A stretch of DNA of 14,944 nucleotides from UBA11855 sp964591705. GTDB lineage: Archaea; Thermoproteota; Bathyarchaeia; Bathyarchaeales; Bathycorpusculaceae. Below the pieces are notes generated by a model that had not been told where the DNA came from, did no database searches, and saw only the letters and a program-made list of their open reading frames with translations. Below are positions 1-5,508 of the stretch, piece by piece (within the stretch, counting starts at the first letter, position 1; every line of letters starts with the position of its first letter). The DNA lies in assembly GCA_964591705.1 (NCBI GenBank), contig CAZQCX010000036.1:1-14944 (forward strand). Reading direction: 5' to 3'. The translations under genes were made by a program, and so were the position numbers.

Positions 1-26
1 GGGTTCAAATCCCACCCCCCGCACCA
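1..26 (+). tRNA. 3' end of a tRNA, Leu-compatible (partial, cut by window edge)
   Basis: The first bases are the 3' strand of a T-arm (GGG-TTCAAAT-CCCAC), then an acceptor 3' strand CCCCCGC, discriminator A and an encoded CCA. The matching 5' acceptor strand would be GCGGGGG, which with A73 fits archaeal tRNA-Leu. Identity is inferred from the acceptor only, because the anticodon is outside the window. Confidence 0.75.
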
Positions 27-33
27 AAATAAG
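3..33 (+). repeat. Direct repeat, left copy (tRNA 3' end, att-like)
   Basis: This 31-base stretch, running from the T-loop through CCA to AATAAG, recurs at 2704-2733 with one C deleted and AA changed to TT. A tRNA 3' end duplicated in direct orientation about 2.7 kb apart is the classic footprint of integration at a tRNA gene. No integrase lies between the copies. Confidence 0.55.
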
Positions 34-70
34 CCTTGCTAATACTTATTTAGCAAAAAAAGCTTATTTT
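26..70. repeat. Nested palindrome just downstream of the tRNA 3' end
   Basis: A 9-base outer arm (26-34, AAAATAAGC) pairs perfectly with 62-70 (GCTTATTTT). Inside it, TTGCTAA (36-42) pairs with TTAGCAA (50-56) around a 7-base loop. It abuts the tRNA CCA end and overlaps the right half of the tRNA-derived direct repeat. It could be a tRNA terminator or processing structure, or part of an integration site. Confidence 0.6.
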
Positions 71-181
71 AAGGGTTTTCAAGCTTGCTGGGATGTTTCT
101 GCAACACAAAGGTCGCTTTTTGTGAAAGGCATCCGGCAAAAAGCCATACGGCTGATAACCTTAGCCCGTTTTTTGGCGTTC

Positions 182-1600
182 TCAACCTGTTTGTCTCCAG
201 TAGCAAACCTGACGATATTTTCCGGCAATTGAAAGCGAAAGATCATCATAAACAATGTCCAACTGCAAATCATGTTTGGCCAAAGCATTCTGCAAAAGCG
301 TCCAAGCTTGTCGTGCTTCACCAGTTGGACTCCATAAGCCCCATACGGTATCGTTCTGATTTCGCAGTCCCCAGCCGTAATCCTTGGGCAGCACAAAAGC
401 TGTTTCAGCTCTGATCCCGCCATGCACGACCGCGGGGTTCTTAACTACCTCGTTCCAGAATCTTTCCAAAGCACCGAAATGGTCGAGTTGCAGGATTCCG
501 TATGGTCTTTCCATGTCTTCCGCATAATTGAATATGACGATGTATTCGGCGCCACTTTCGTAGGACATACGCATCTGTTCGTACATTTCGTTGCCAGTGG
601 TCAAGTACGGAGTCTGAGTATACGTCCATGTTATCATCGTGCCCCAACTCTTGCCTTGCAGATTGGCAGCTCCCCTCACAAGACCAATTTCTTGAGCAGC
701 AGAGTTGTTCCATCCTAGTTCAGCTAAGACAAGGTCGTAACCGCTTTCGAAGTCCCACCAATAAAGCCCATAGTCCGCCGTGAAGATCGGAAATGACCTA
801 TCGCCTAGCTGCCAGTAATTGCTCAAACCATCAATAAGATTACTGTTTCTCTTTTTGAAGACCTCGGCCGCTTGACCACAATTCGAAAGCGGATTCCTGC
901 TTGACACTGTCTCATAAGATTCCAATTTCGAGATGCGGTCTGTGCCGTTTTCCTTTGTGAAGAAGCCGGAGCCGTCGATTTTCATTTCTTGCAACGTTAT
1001 CGTTCCGTTGGGATAATAGGTTGCGGTGGTGAAACTAACTGTGTTGAGAACTATCATGCGACCGTCTGGGTAATACGTTGTATCGCCAGAGAGGACTGCC
1101 CCCCCTGCAAATTTTATTATGTTTGGTCTCACTATTGTCACTGTGGAATTTCCTATGGTTTCATTACTCTCCATTTGTGAGAGAATCACGTTGGCATCAA
1201 GCATTTTTCCGCCAGGCTCATCGCCATAATATAAGCCTGCGAACATTTCACCCCATCGTTGCTCAGTGATGTTTAGCCAAGATGCCTGTTTCGGAGGGCT
1301 TGATGGGCTAAAGTAGGCAGCAAAGTGTAATCCATTGGAGACGGCGTAGTCGCCTATCTCTTTGACTGCATTTTCGTCTGCCATTAAATCTCCAGATTGA
1401 AGGACTAACAGGTTTGTGTAGTTCTTCACCCTATCAATGAGCAACTTCGCATCTTGACTTGTGTTACCGCAGAAGGTAACGCCGACTAAGAACTGCTTTT
1501 GCTTTCTGTTTTCATCTAAGGAAGTGAAGCTGACCGCCGTGATTAATCCGGTTAAGATTACGAGCACAACAGCCATTGAAACTGCAATTATTCGTTTCAT
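182..1600 (-). CDS. Secreted or surface-anchored TIM-barrel-like protein, possible glycoside hydrolase
   Basis: The 472-residue product has an N-terminal hydrophobic segment (about residues 4-25, after MKR), a signal peptide or membrane anchor. The rest is predicted extracellular, rich in aromatic residues and in N-glycosylation sequons (for example around 46, 110, 146, 198, 299, 416). Alternating strand/helix patterns (GVTFC 40-44, FAAYF 93-97, GLYYGDEPGG 122-131, FTADYGLYWW 273-282) resemble the barrel of glycoside hydrolases, with E128 in the GDEPGG motif and D276/D283/E285 as acidic candidates. Residues about 173-205 hold two similar segments (TTYYPDG, ATYYPNG) that look like a beta-hairpin insertion. 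I cannot assign a named GH family or substrate. It is a single gene; its upstream side faces the coding relic at 1650-1826. The ATG start sits directly before the signal sequence. Confidence 0.75.
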   Translation of the reverse strand: MKRIIAVSMAVVLVILTGLITAVSFTSLDENRKQKQFLVGVTFCGNTSQDAKLLIDRVKNYTNLLVLQSGDLMADENAVKEIGDYAVSNGLHFAAYFSPSSPPKQASWLNITEQRWGEMFAGLYYGDEPGGKMLDANVILSQMESNETIGNSTVTIVRPNIIKFAGGAVLSGDTTYYPDGRMIVLNTVSFTTATYYPNGTITLQEMKIDGSGFFTKENGTDRISKLESYETVSSRNPLSNCGQAAEVFKKRNSNLIDGLSNYWQLGDRSFPIFTADYGLYWWDFESGYDLVLAELGWNNSAAQEIGLVRGAANLQGKSWGTMITWTYTQTPYLTTGNEMYEQMRMSYESGAEYIVIFNYAEDMERPYGILQLDHFGALERFWNEVVKNPAVVHGGIRAETAFVLPKDYGWGLRNQNDTVWGLWSPTGEARQAWTLLQNALAKHDLQLDIVYDDLSLSIAGKYRQVCYWRQTG

Positions 1601-1649
1601 TAACGGATTACCCTGTGTTTAAGCTGTTCCAGTATTACCCATACGAATA

Positions 1650-1826
1650 TCAATTGCATTTATTTGCATTTTGAAAATTTGCGAAGTACGTCGCAAGGTC
1701 TACTTGGCCTTCAATTTCTAGGCGAAGGAAAAAGACTGGATCGCGGGAGACGTCGCCACTTATGCTTAAGGCTGGGAATGAGGCGATCTTGGGAACTTTT
1801 TCCCTGAGTGGTGAAGGTTTTTTATT
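1650..1826 (-). pseudogene. Startless coding-like frame, probable gene fragment
   Basis: Between an upstream TGA (1827-1829) and a TGA at 1650-1652, the minus strand has 58 open codons with no ATG, GTG or TTG. The translation has protein-like composition, for example DPVFFLRLEIEGQVDLATYF near the end. It lies between the surface protein and the toxin gene and could be the C-terminal remnant of a gene broken during integration or deletion. I do not recognise the family. Coding origin is an inference from amino-acid composition only. Confidence 0.35.
1737..1756 (+). repeat. 20-base repeat, copy 1
   Basis: TGGATCGCGGGAGACGTCGC matches 2671-2690 at 18 of 20 positions (differences at positions 6 and 16). 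This copy lies inside the startless frame on the minus strand; the other copy opens the tRNA-like fragment. Confidence 0.5.
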
Positions 1827-1854
1827 TCAGCACTAAACCGTTATGCGAGACAAG

Positions 1855-2274
1855 CTATCGGTTTCCTTTTTCTAAAAGTGCCAGCATTTCATGTACAGTC
1901 ACAATTTGTATTCCCCTGAATGTTCTTAGAGAAAGCAAATGCCTGTCTCCTGATACTATGCAGTCTGCTTTGCCATCAATGGCAGTTCTCAGAATGACGT
2001 CATCAGCTGGATCTTCATTGACAACGTGGAACCTGGATTTTACTCGGACTGTTTTGGTTTTGCATCTGAGAATGTCTAGAAAGGTGGTAATGTCCTCTTG
2101 ATCTACATACTTGCTTATTCTTGGGTCCCTGGAAACTTCTTTAAACTCCTTCAGTATGCCTTTTGAAAGCACAAGTTGGATTTGCCCCTCAACCGCTTTG
2201 AGAAAAAGTTCTCTTGCTCTTCCAGTCGTGATTAAGGCGGATACGAGGACGTTGGTGTCAAAAACAGTTTTCAT
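1855..2274 (-). CDS. PIN-domain ribonuclease, toxin of a toxin-antitoxin pair
   Basis: The 139-residue protein is a full-length PIN domain of the type annotated as putative toxin component (COG1569-like). The acidic metal-binding set is visible: D6 in FDTNVLVSAL, E43 in LKEF, D91/D92 in NEDPADDVILRTA, and D110 in VSGDRHLL. PIN toxins cleave RNA with Mg2+ or Mn2+ at this site. The ATG at 2274 overlaps the end of the AbrB-like gene by four bases, so antitoxin and toxin are cotranscribed, antitoxin first. No catalytic residue is missing, so the toxin appears intact. The RNA target cannot be read from the sequence. Confidence 0.9.
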   Translation of the reverse strand: MKTVFDTNVLVSALITTGRARELFLKAVEGQIQLVLSKGILKEFKEVSRDPRISKYVDQEDITTFLDILRCKTKTVRVKSRFHVVNEDPADDVILRTAIDGKADCIVSGDRHLLSLRTFRGIQIVTVHEMLALLEKGNR

Positions 2275-2567
2275 TTGGCGCTCTTCTTTGCCCGTTGCTC
2301 CCTGATTACTATGCCAATCTCTTCATCATTCAATTCGCCATACTTGGCTATTTTTTTGTTTATCCGCCTATAGAGGGCTTCAAGCTCTTTGGTAACGTCT
2401 GGCACTTCAAGCCTTTTCATTATGACTGCGTCTTGGTAGCCGTAGATAAGGAGCTTGGTTTTCGGCTTTAACCCGAGCTTTTTCCTTATGGTTTGAGGAA
2501 TAACGACTTGACCTTTCTCGCTGACCACTGTAACGTCAGCTTTCTCGCTCTGAACCATACTCACCAC
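2271..2567 (-). CDS. AbrB/SpoVT-type antitoxin
   Basis: The 98-residue product carries a swapped-hairpin AbrB DNA-binding domain at about residues 12-54 (VTVVSEKGQVVIPQTIRKKL, then the LIYGYQDAVIMKRLE strand). A charged helical tail (56-98) probably binds and neutralises the partner PIN protein. Such proteins usually repress their own operon. The frame opens with GTG at 2567, and an in-frame ATG three codons later (2558) is an equally plausible start because only GGTGAG lies just before it. Its stop codon overlaps the toxin start. Confidence 0.9.
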   Translation of the reverse strand: MVSMVQSEKADVTVVSEKGQVVIPQTIRKKLGLKPKTKLLIYGYQDAVIMKRLEVPDVTKELEALYRRINKKIAKYGELNDEEIGIVIREQRAKKSAK

Positions 2568-2670
2568 ATTAATATTCTTACTTTCCTACCTTAAGAATGT
2601 GCCTACTATCGGTATGCCGAAACTCTTCTTCCCAGAAGCGTGGGCAAAAGATTTTTGAAAGCAAAAAAAG

Positions 2671-2690
2671 TGGATTGCGGGAGACCTCGC
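2671..2690 (+). repeat. 20-base repeat, copy 2
   Basis: TGGATTGCGGGAGACCTCGC matches 1737-1756 at 18 of 20 positions. Here it forms the 5' side of the tRNA-like fragment. Confidence 0.5.
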
Positions 2691-2725
2691 ATCTGACACC
2701 ATAGTTCAAATCCCACCCCCGCACC
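2671..2725 (+). pseudogene. Degenerate tRNA-like fragment, 3' end of a Leu-type tRNA
   Basis: The TTCAAAT loop (2705-2711) and CCCAC (2712-2716) followed by an acceptor and GCACC match the tRNA 3' end at the left edge, but the 5' half of the T-stem is destroyed. TGCGGG at 2676-2681 pairs perfectly with CCCGCA at 2718-2723, so about 48 bases are closed by a six-pair acceptor-like stem with no room for anticodon and D arms. It could be an att remnant or a decayed tRNA. Confidence 0.5.
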
Positions 2726-2733
2726 TTAATAAG
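2704..2733 (+). repeat. Direct repeat, right copy (att-like)
   Basis: This is the partner of 3-33: TTCAAATCCCAC, a C-run one base shorter, GCACC, two changed bases, then AATAAG. It marks the probable right boundary of the accessory segment holding the surface protein and the toxin-antitoxin pair. Confidence 0.55.
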
Positions 2734-2780
2734 TAAACTACAGGAGGTTTATCCCAAGAGATAATCCCCGGTTTCGCCTG

Positions 2781-2894
2781 CTACGATTTGGGTTTTTGAT
2801 GGATTCTTGCGCCTTCAAACTCTGTGACGCATTCAACGCCTGGCTTGATTAAGGCGCAGATCTCTTTTTCGCCTTGGTAGAGGGTTAATTCCAA
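2781..2894 (-). CDS. Possible 37-residue small protein after the flavodoxin
   Basis: After the flavodoxin TAG (2901-2903) the same frame continues CAA ACT TTG and stays open to a TAG at 2781-2783. From the TTG at 2894 it gives 37 residues with natural composition (LYQGEKEICALIKPGVECV in the middle, two cysteines at 13 and 22). There is no ATG and no clear ribosome-binding site. It may be a tiny cotranscribed gene, a C-terminal extension of the flavodoxin lost through a stop mutation, or chance. I do not recognise a family. Confidence 0.35.
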   Translation of the reverse strand: MELTLYQGEKEICALIKPGVECVTEFEGARIHQKPKS

Positions 2895-2900
2895 AGTTTG

Positions 2901-3374
2901 CTACGCCGTTTTGAGCGTGTTACACCAATCAGCGAGTTTCTTTTTCGTCTCTTCCTCATTCTCAAAGCTTTTTGCCGACAAGGCTAACTTGCCGATGTAA
3001 GCGGAGTTTGGCATCAAGTCTTTGGTCTTCTCGACAGCTTTGCCCAAACCTGAACTCGAGAAGAACAACGCTACCTTCTTTCCCGCCAAGTTATTCTTGT
3101 TCAAGTAAGTCCTGATTGCTGGTGTTGGATTTCCACCCCAAACGGGTTGTGCGATTATTACGAGATCATAGTCAGTCAGGGTTCCTTTTGTTTGGGCAAT
3201 CTGTGTTTCTTTTCCTTGCATAGCGTCCCTGCCAGCTGACAGAAAAGCGAGTCTTCCTTGGCGATTCTTCAAGTCAATGACTTCTTCTATGTCTGCTCCG
3301 ATTTCCGCCGCGATGGTTTCGGCGGCGAACTTTGTGTTGCCAGTTCGGCTGTAGTAAACTACTAGGGTTTTCAT
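2901..3374 (-). CDS. Flavodoxin-like FMN protein
   Basis: The 157-residue protein is a single flavodoxin domain. The FMN phosphate loop is SRTGNTK (9-15) after the first strand LVVYYS; PVWGGNPTPA (77-86) is the usual isoalloxazine-side loop, and VALFFSSSG (101-109) the next core strand. It most resembles the short flavodoxin family related to WrbA-like and FldA-like NAD(P)H or electron-transfer proteins, without any fused domain. It would be a cytosolic one- or two-electron carrier; the redox partner is unknown. The ATG at 3374 begins directly at the first beta strand. A TATA-like TTTTTATC (minus strand, near 3411-3420) lies about 40 bases upstream. It diverges from the cupin gene. Confidence 0.88.
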   Translation of the reverse strand: MKTLVVYYSRTGNTKFAAETIAAEIGADIEEVIDLKNRQGRLAFLSAGRDAMQGKETQIAQTKGTLTDYDLVIIAQPVWGGNPTPAIRTYLNKNNLAGKKVALFFSSSGLGKAVEKTKDLMPNSAYIGKLALSAKSFENEEETKKKLADWCNTLKTA

Positions 3375-3542
3375 TATCAGCCCACAGTTGGTGGATAGCC
3401 GCTTTCTCGGATAAAAAGGCTTTTCTCACAGGCTTTGGGCGGATAGAAAGAAGGGGGTTGCGGGTGATATTTCAGGAGAACCTTAAAATGGATTCGTCGC
3501 TTTTTCAGAAGTGATATTGCATTGGTGCCAAGGTGGCGAGAA

Positions 3543-3803
3543 ATGAAACCTAAAGTCAAGAAGCCGACATTAGAAGAAAAACAGGAAGCCGAATGCTGGC
3601 CAATATGGGAGAAAGAAGAATCAACATTCCCGTGGGAATACGACGAAAAAGAAACATGTTTAATCCTCAAGGGAAAAGCGGTCGTGAAATGCCCCGATGG
3701 AACGGTGGAGTTCGGTGCAGGTGACTATGTGGTTTTTCCTCGAGGGTTAAAATGCACGTGGGAGATTAAAGATAGGGTTAGGAAACATTACAGATTCGGA
3801 TGA
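3543..3803 (+). CDS. Small cupin, DUF861/Cupin_3 type
   Basis: From the ATG at 3543 (preceded by AGGTGG at 3531-3536) the product is 86 residues. A frame opening at a TTG (3522) adds seven residues but has a poorer start. The pattern is that of DUF861 single-domain cupins: STFPWEYDEKETCLILKGKA (27-46), DGTVEFGAGDYVVFPRG (52-68), CTWEIKDRVRKHYRFG at the C-terminus. The family includes ureidoglycine aminohydrolase-like domains, but stand-alone members are mostly of unknown function. The usual cupin metal histidines are not evident; E32/E36 are the nearest candidates, so metal binding or enzymatic activity is uncertain. It diverges from the flavodoxin gene. Confidence 0.85.
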   Translation: MKPKVKKPTLEEKQEAECWPIWEKEESTFPWEYDEKETCLILKGKAVVKCPDGTVEFGAGDYVVFPRGLKCTWEIKDRVRKHYRFG

Positions 3804-4016
3804 AACTAGCCCTCAACGCGGGACACATTATATGGAAATGCGTGCGCGTTTTCTGCGGGTTTCAAAAAAAGGTTTTTCTGTCTCTTGTAGGCAACTTTTT
3901 CCGTTACTCAAAAATCTTCCAGGCAGTTTAGAACCATAGTAGAATCCAACCGTGAAGTTCAGGGTGAAGAAGAAATAGAGCAAACGCAAAAGAAAAAGAA
4001 AAGAAAGAGAAAACAA

Positions 4017-4355
4017 ATGACCATTTTAGAGACTGAGCAAGTTGAAAGTGAACTATTGCCTCAGTTAGTTGAAGCATTAGACGAGCTAGAAAAGGAAAAG
4101 AAATATGTAGATGTCCAAGTTTGCCCCAAATGCAAAAGCCCAATAGTAAGACGAGTGAGTTCTATGGTGGGCGACATGTCGGCGCATCTGGGTTTTACTC
4201 CGCCTAAGTATGAATGCATTGAATGCGGATGGAGAGAGAGAACTGTCTTGAAAGCCACGAACAAGCCAACAACCATTAGAGATGTGGTATTAATGGCAGA
4301 AGCCAGAGAGGCTGATGATGAAAGAAGACGAAAAAAGAAGGAACCGCAGAATTAG
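4017..4355 (+). CDS. Zinc-ribbon protein with N-terminal helix
   Basis: The 112-residue product has a charged helical N-terminus (5-31), a zinc ribbon with C36/C39 (CPKC) and C67/C70 (CIEC), and a basic C-terminal tail (DERRRKKK). The TPPKYEC-IECGW segment resembles archaeal zinc-ribbon proteins of unknown role. The frame is open upstream to a TAG at 3888-3890 and gives a lysine-rich protein-like translation, but it contains no ATG, GTG or TTG, so the ATG at 4017 is the only conventional start. The gene ends in TAG and the same frame then reads into the membrane protein below. Function unknown; nucleic-acid binding or protein binding is possible. Confidence 0.75.
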   Translation: MTILETEQVESELLPQLVEALDELEKEKKYVDVQVCPKCKSPIVRRVSSMVGDMSAHLGFTPPKYECIECGWRERTVLKATNKPTTIRDVVLMAEAREADDERRRKKKEPQN

Positions 4356-4391
4356 GAAAGATTTCGGGTAAGACTTGGATGGTTTGGTTTT

Positions 4392-4637
4392 GTGTTATTG
4401 TTTGTGGCGGCATTAATGCTTCTTGGCATTTTCATCGACATTCAAGTCGTTTTGAAGTATAACCAGACCCCGATTTCGTTAACATCTACCCTTCTTTTTG
4501 CTGGAGCATTGGTTGGTATTGGTTCAGCACTCAGGGTGGTAAGGCTAAGACTGAGGAACAGTAACCCAAGAGTGTCGGAAATCCCTGTTGCTTGCTCTAA
4601 TCTTTTTTTGAGAAGCAATCCATGCAAATGGCAATAA
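4392..4637 (+). CDS. Small two-span membrane protein
   Basis: From the GTG at 4392 this gives 81 residues with two hydrophobic segments (about 1-20 and 33-48) joined by a short polar loop, then a basic stretch VRLRLRN. The same frame is open back to the TAG ending the zinc-ribbon gene, and those extra codons (ERFRVRLGWFGF) look like the true N-terminal flank of the first membrane helix, yet contain no start codon. So either GTG is used inside the helix, or the two frames form one protein by readthrough or after a recent stop mutation. The last 41 bases overlap the minus-strand zinc protein tail to tail. Confidence 0.5.
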   Translation: MLLFVAALMLLGIFIDIQVVLKYNQTPISLTSTLLFAGALVGIGSALRVVRLRLRNSNPRVSEIPVACSNLFLRSNPCKWQ

Positions 4638-4749
4638 TTCTGACGTCTTGAATTGGCTGTTGCACACCGAGCAAGCCCTTAGAAATAACTGTTACATAGC
4701 CGATGGGTTTTCCGCATTTCTGACATCTCACTGGCCTGGAGCCGCTCAT
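4597..4749 (-). CDS. 50-residue zinc-ribbon protein
   Basis: Starting at the ATG at 4749 (after TGGAAA) the product is MSGSRPVRCQKCGKPIGYVT followed by 30 more residues, with C9/C12 and C42/C45 forming one zinc site. The frame opens further upstream (ATG at 4809), but the added 20 residues look unrelated, so I prefer the short start. It resembles small archaeal zinc-ribbon proteins of unknown function. It has no fused domain and no membrane segment, and no neighbour suggests a pathway. Confidence 0.7.
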   Translation of the reverse strand: MSGSRPVRCQKCGKPIGYVTVISKGLLGVQQPIQDVRIIAICMDCFSKKD

Positions 4750-4836
4750 TTTCCATCGACATAATTGTTCTCTCTTGGTGCTTATTAGTACGTTCAAACC
4801 ACAATTCATTGAAGAATGAGGTCATGTGATGTCCGA

Positions 4837-4884
4837 TTTCGGGTGACTCTCCGCTGTTAGTGGGTTCGAATCCACCCTCGCACC
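4837..4884 (+). pseudogene. Second tRNA-like 3' fragment
   Basis: GTGG (4860-4863) pairs with CCAC (4872-4875) around an eight-base loop containing TTCGAAT, one base larger than a normal T-loop, and GCACC follows at 4880-4884. Upstream bases align loosely with the fragment at 2671-2725 (cGGGtGAC against gCGGGaGAC). No matching 5' acceptor strand or complete anticodon arm is present upstream, so this is probably a relic. Confidence 0.4.
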
Positions 4885-4959
4885 GAAACGTCCAGTCATG
4901 GTTTAAATTTTCGGTCCTCCAGACTTGTTACAGTATTGTGCAAATAGGGATGTCGATCA

Positions 4960-5406
4960 ATGGAAAACGGAAGAGTTTGCGAGAAAACAAAGAGAAATAA
5001 GAAAGCGCCGAAGGCTACGAGAGCGCTATGGTTTAGTATGGGCATGATTTGTCTGATTCTTGGCGCAATCGGGGTCGTGCTGCCGATTTTGCCGACGACG
5101 CCTTTTCTGTTGGCTTCGGCGGCGTGCTTTTGTAAAAGTTCTACGAGGATGTACAATTGGCTGCTAAACAACAAGCGATTCGGATGGTATATAAGAAACT
5201 ATCGAGAAGGAAAAGGACTCACGAAGAAGACAAAACTGACAGCCCTCACCGTCTTATGGGTCACGATCGTCTTTTCAACTGTCTTCTTGCTGGGTCGCCT
5301 CTTGCCGTCTTGGCTAGTTCTGCCGATGCAGCTGATCATGGTGACAGTCGCGATCGGGGTAAGCGTTCATATCCTCAAGTTGCCCACGTTCAAGAAAGCG
5401 AGTTAG
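4960..5406 (+). CDS. DUF454 (YbaN-like) inner-membrane protein
   Basis: The 148-residue protein matches the DUF454 family in length and signature: a lysine-rich N-terminus (1-21), then a helix with GAIGVVLPILPTTPFLLASA (35-54), CFCKSSTRMYNWLLNNKRFG as a cytosolic-type loop (56-75), and two further hydrophobic spans at about 92-110 and 116-138. The role of DUF454 is unknown. The ATG at 4960 has no obvious ribosome-binding site. It is convergent with the DUF1385 gene, about 100 bases away. Confidence 0.88.
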   Translation: MENGRVCEKTKRNKKAPKATRALWFSMGMICLILGAIGVVLPILPTTPFLLASAACFCKSSTRMYNWLLNNKRFGWYIRNYREGKGLTKKTKLTALTVLWVTIVFSTVFLLGRLLPSWLVLPMQLIMVTVAIGVSVHILKLPTFKKAS

Positions 5407-5508
5407 AGGAACTAACAGAAGGATCAGCGGTCAAGGGAAACGGATTCAGCAGGAGGCGAGGCTCAATCTTGTTTTCCAGTACGACTACACAAGACAGGGG
5501 GAGCAGAA

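Noticed and set aside
422..718. Plus-strand reading frame inside the surface-protein gene
   Set aside because: It is antisense to a well-supported exported protein, has no motif, and its translation looks random.
3377..3670. 97-codon minus-strand frame overlapping the cupin gene
   Set aside because: The cupin family pattern on the plus strand is clear, and the antisense translation shows no domain.
4353..5406. General pyrrolysine decoding of TAG
   Set aside because: Several clear genes (polyferredoxin, threonine dehydratase, DUF454, CxxC-x17-CxxC) end normally at TAG, with nothing coding-like after it, so TAG is a working stop here; only the individual zinc-ribbon case is kept as a question.
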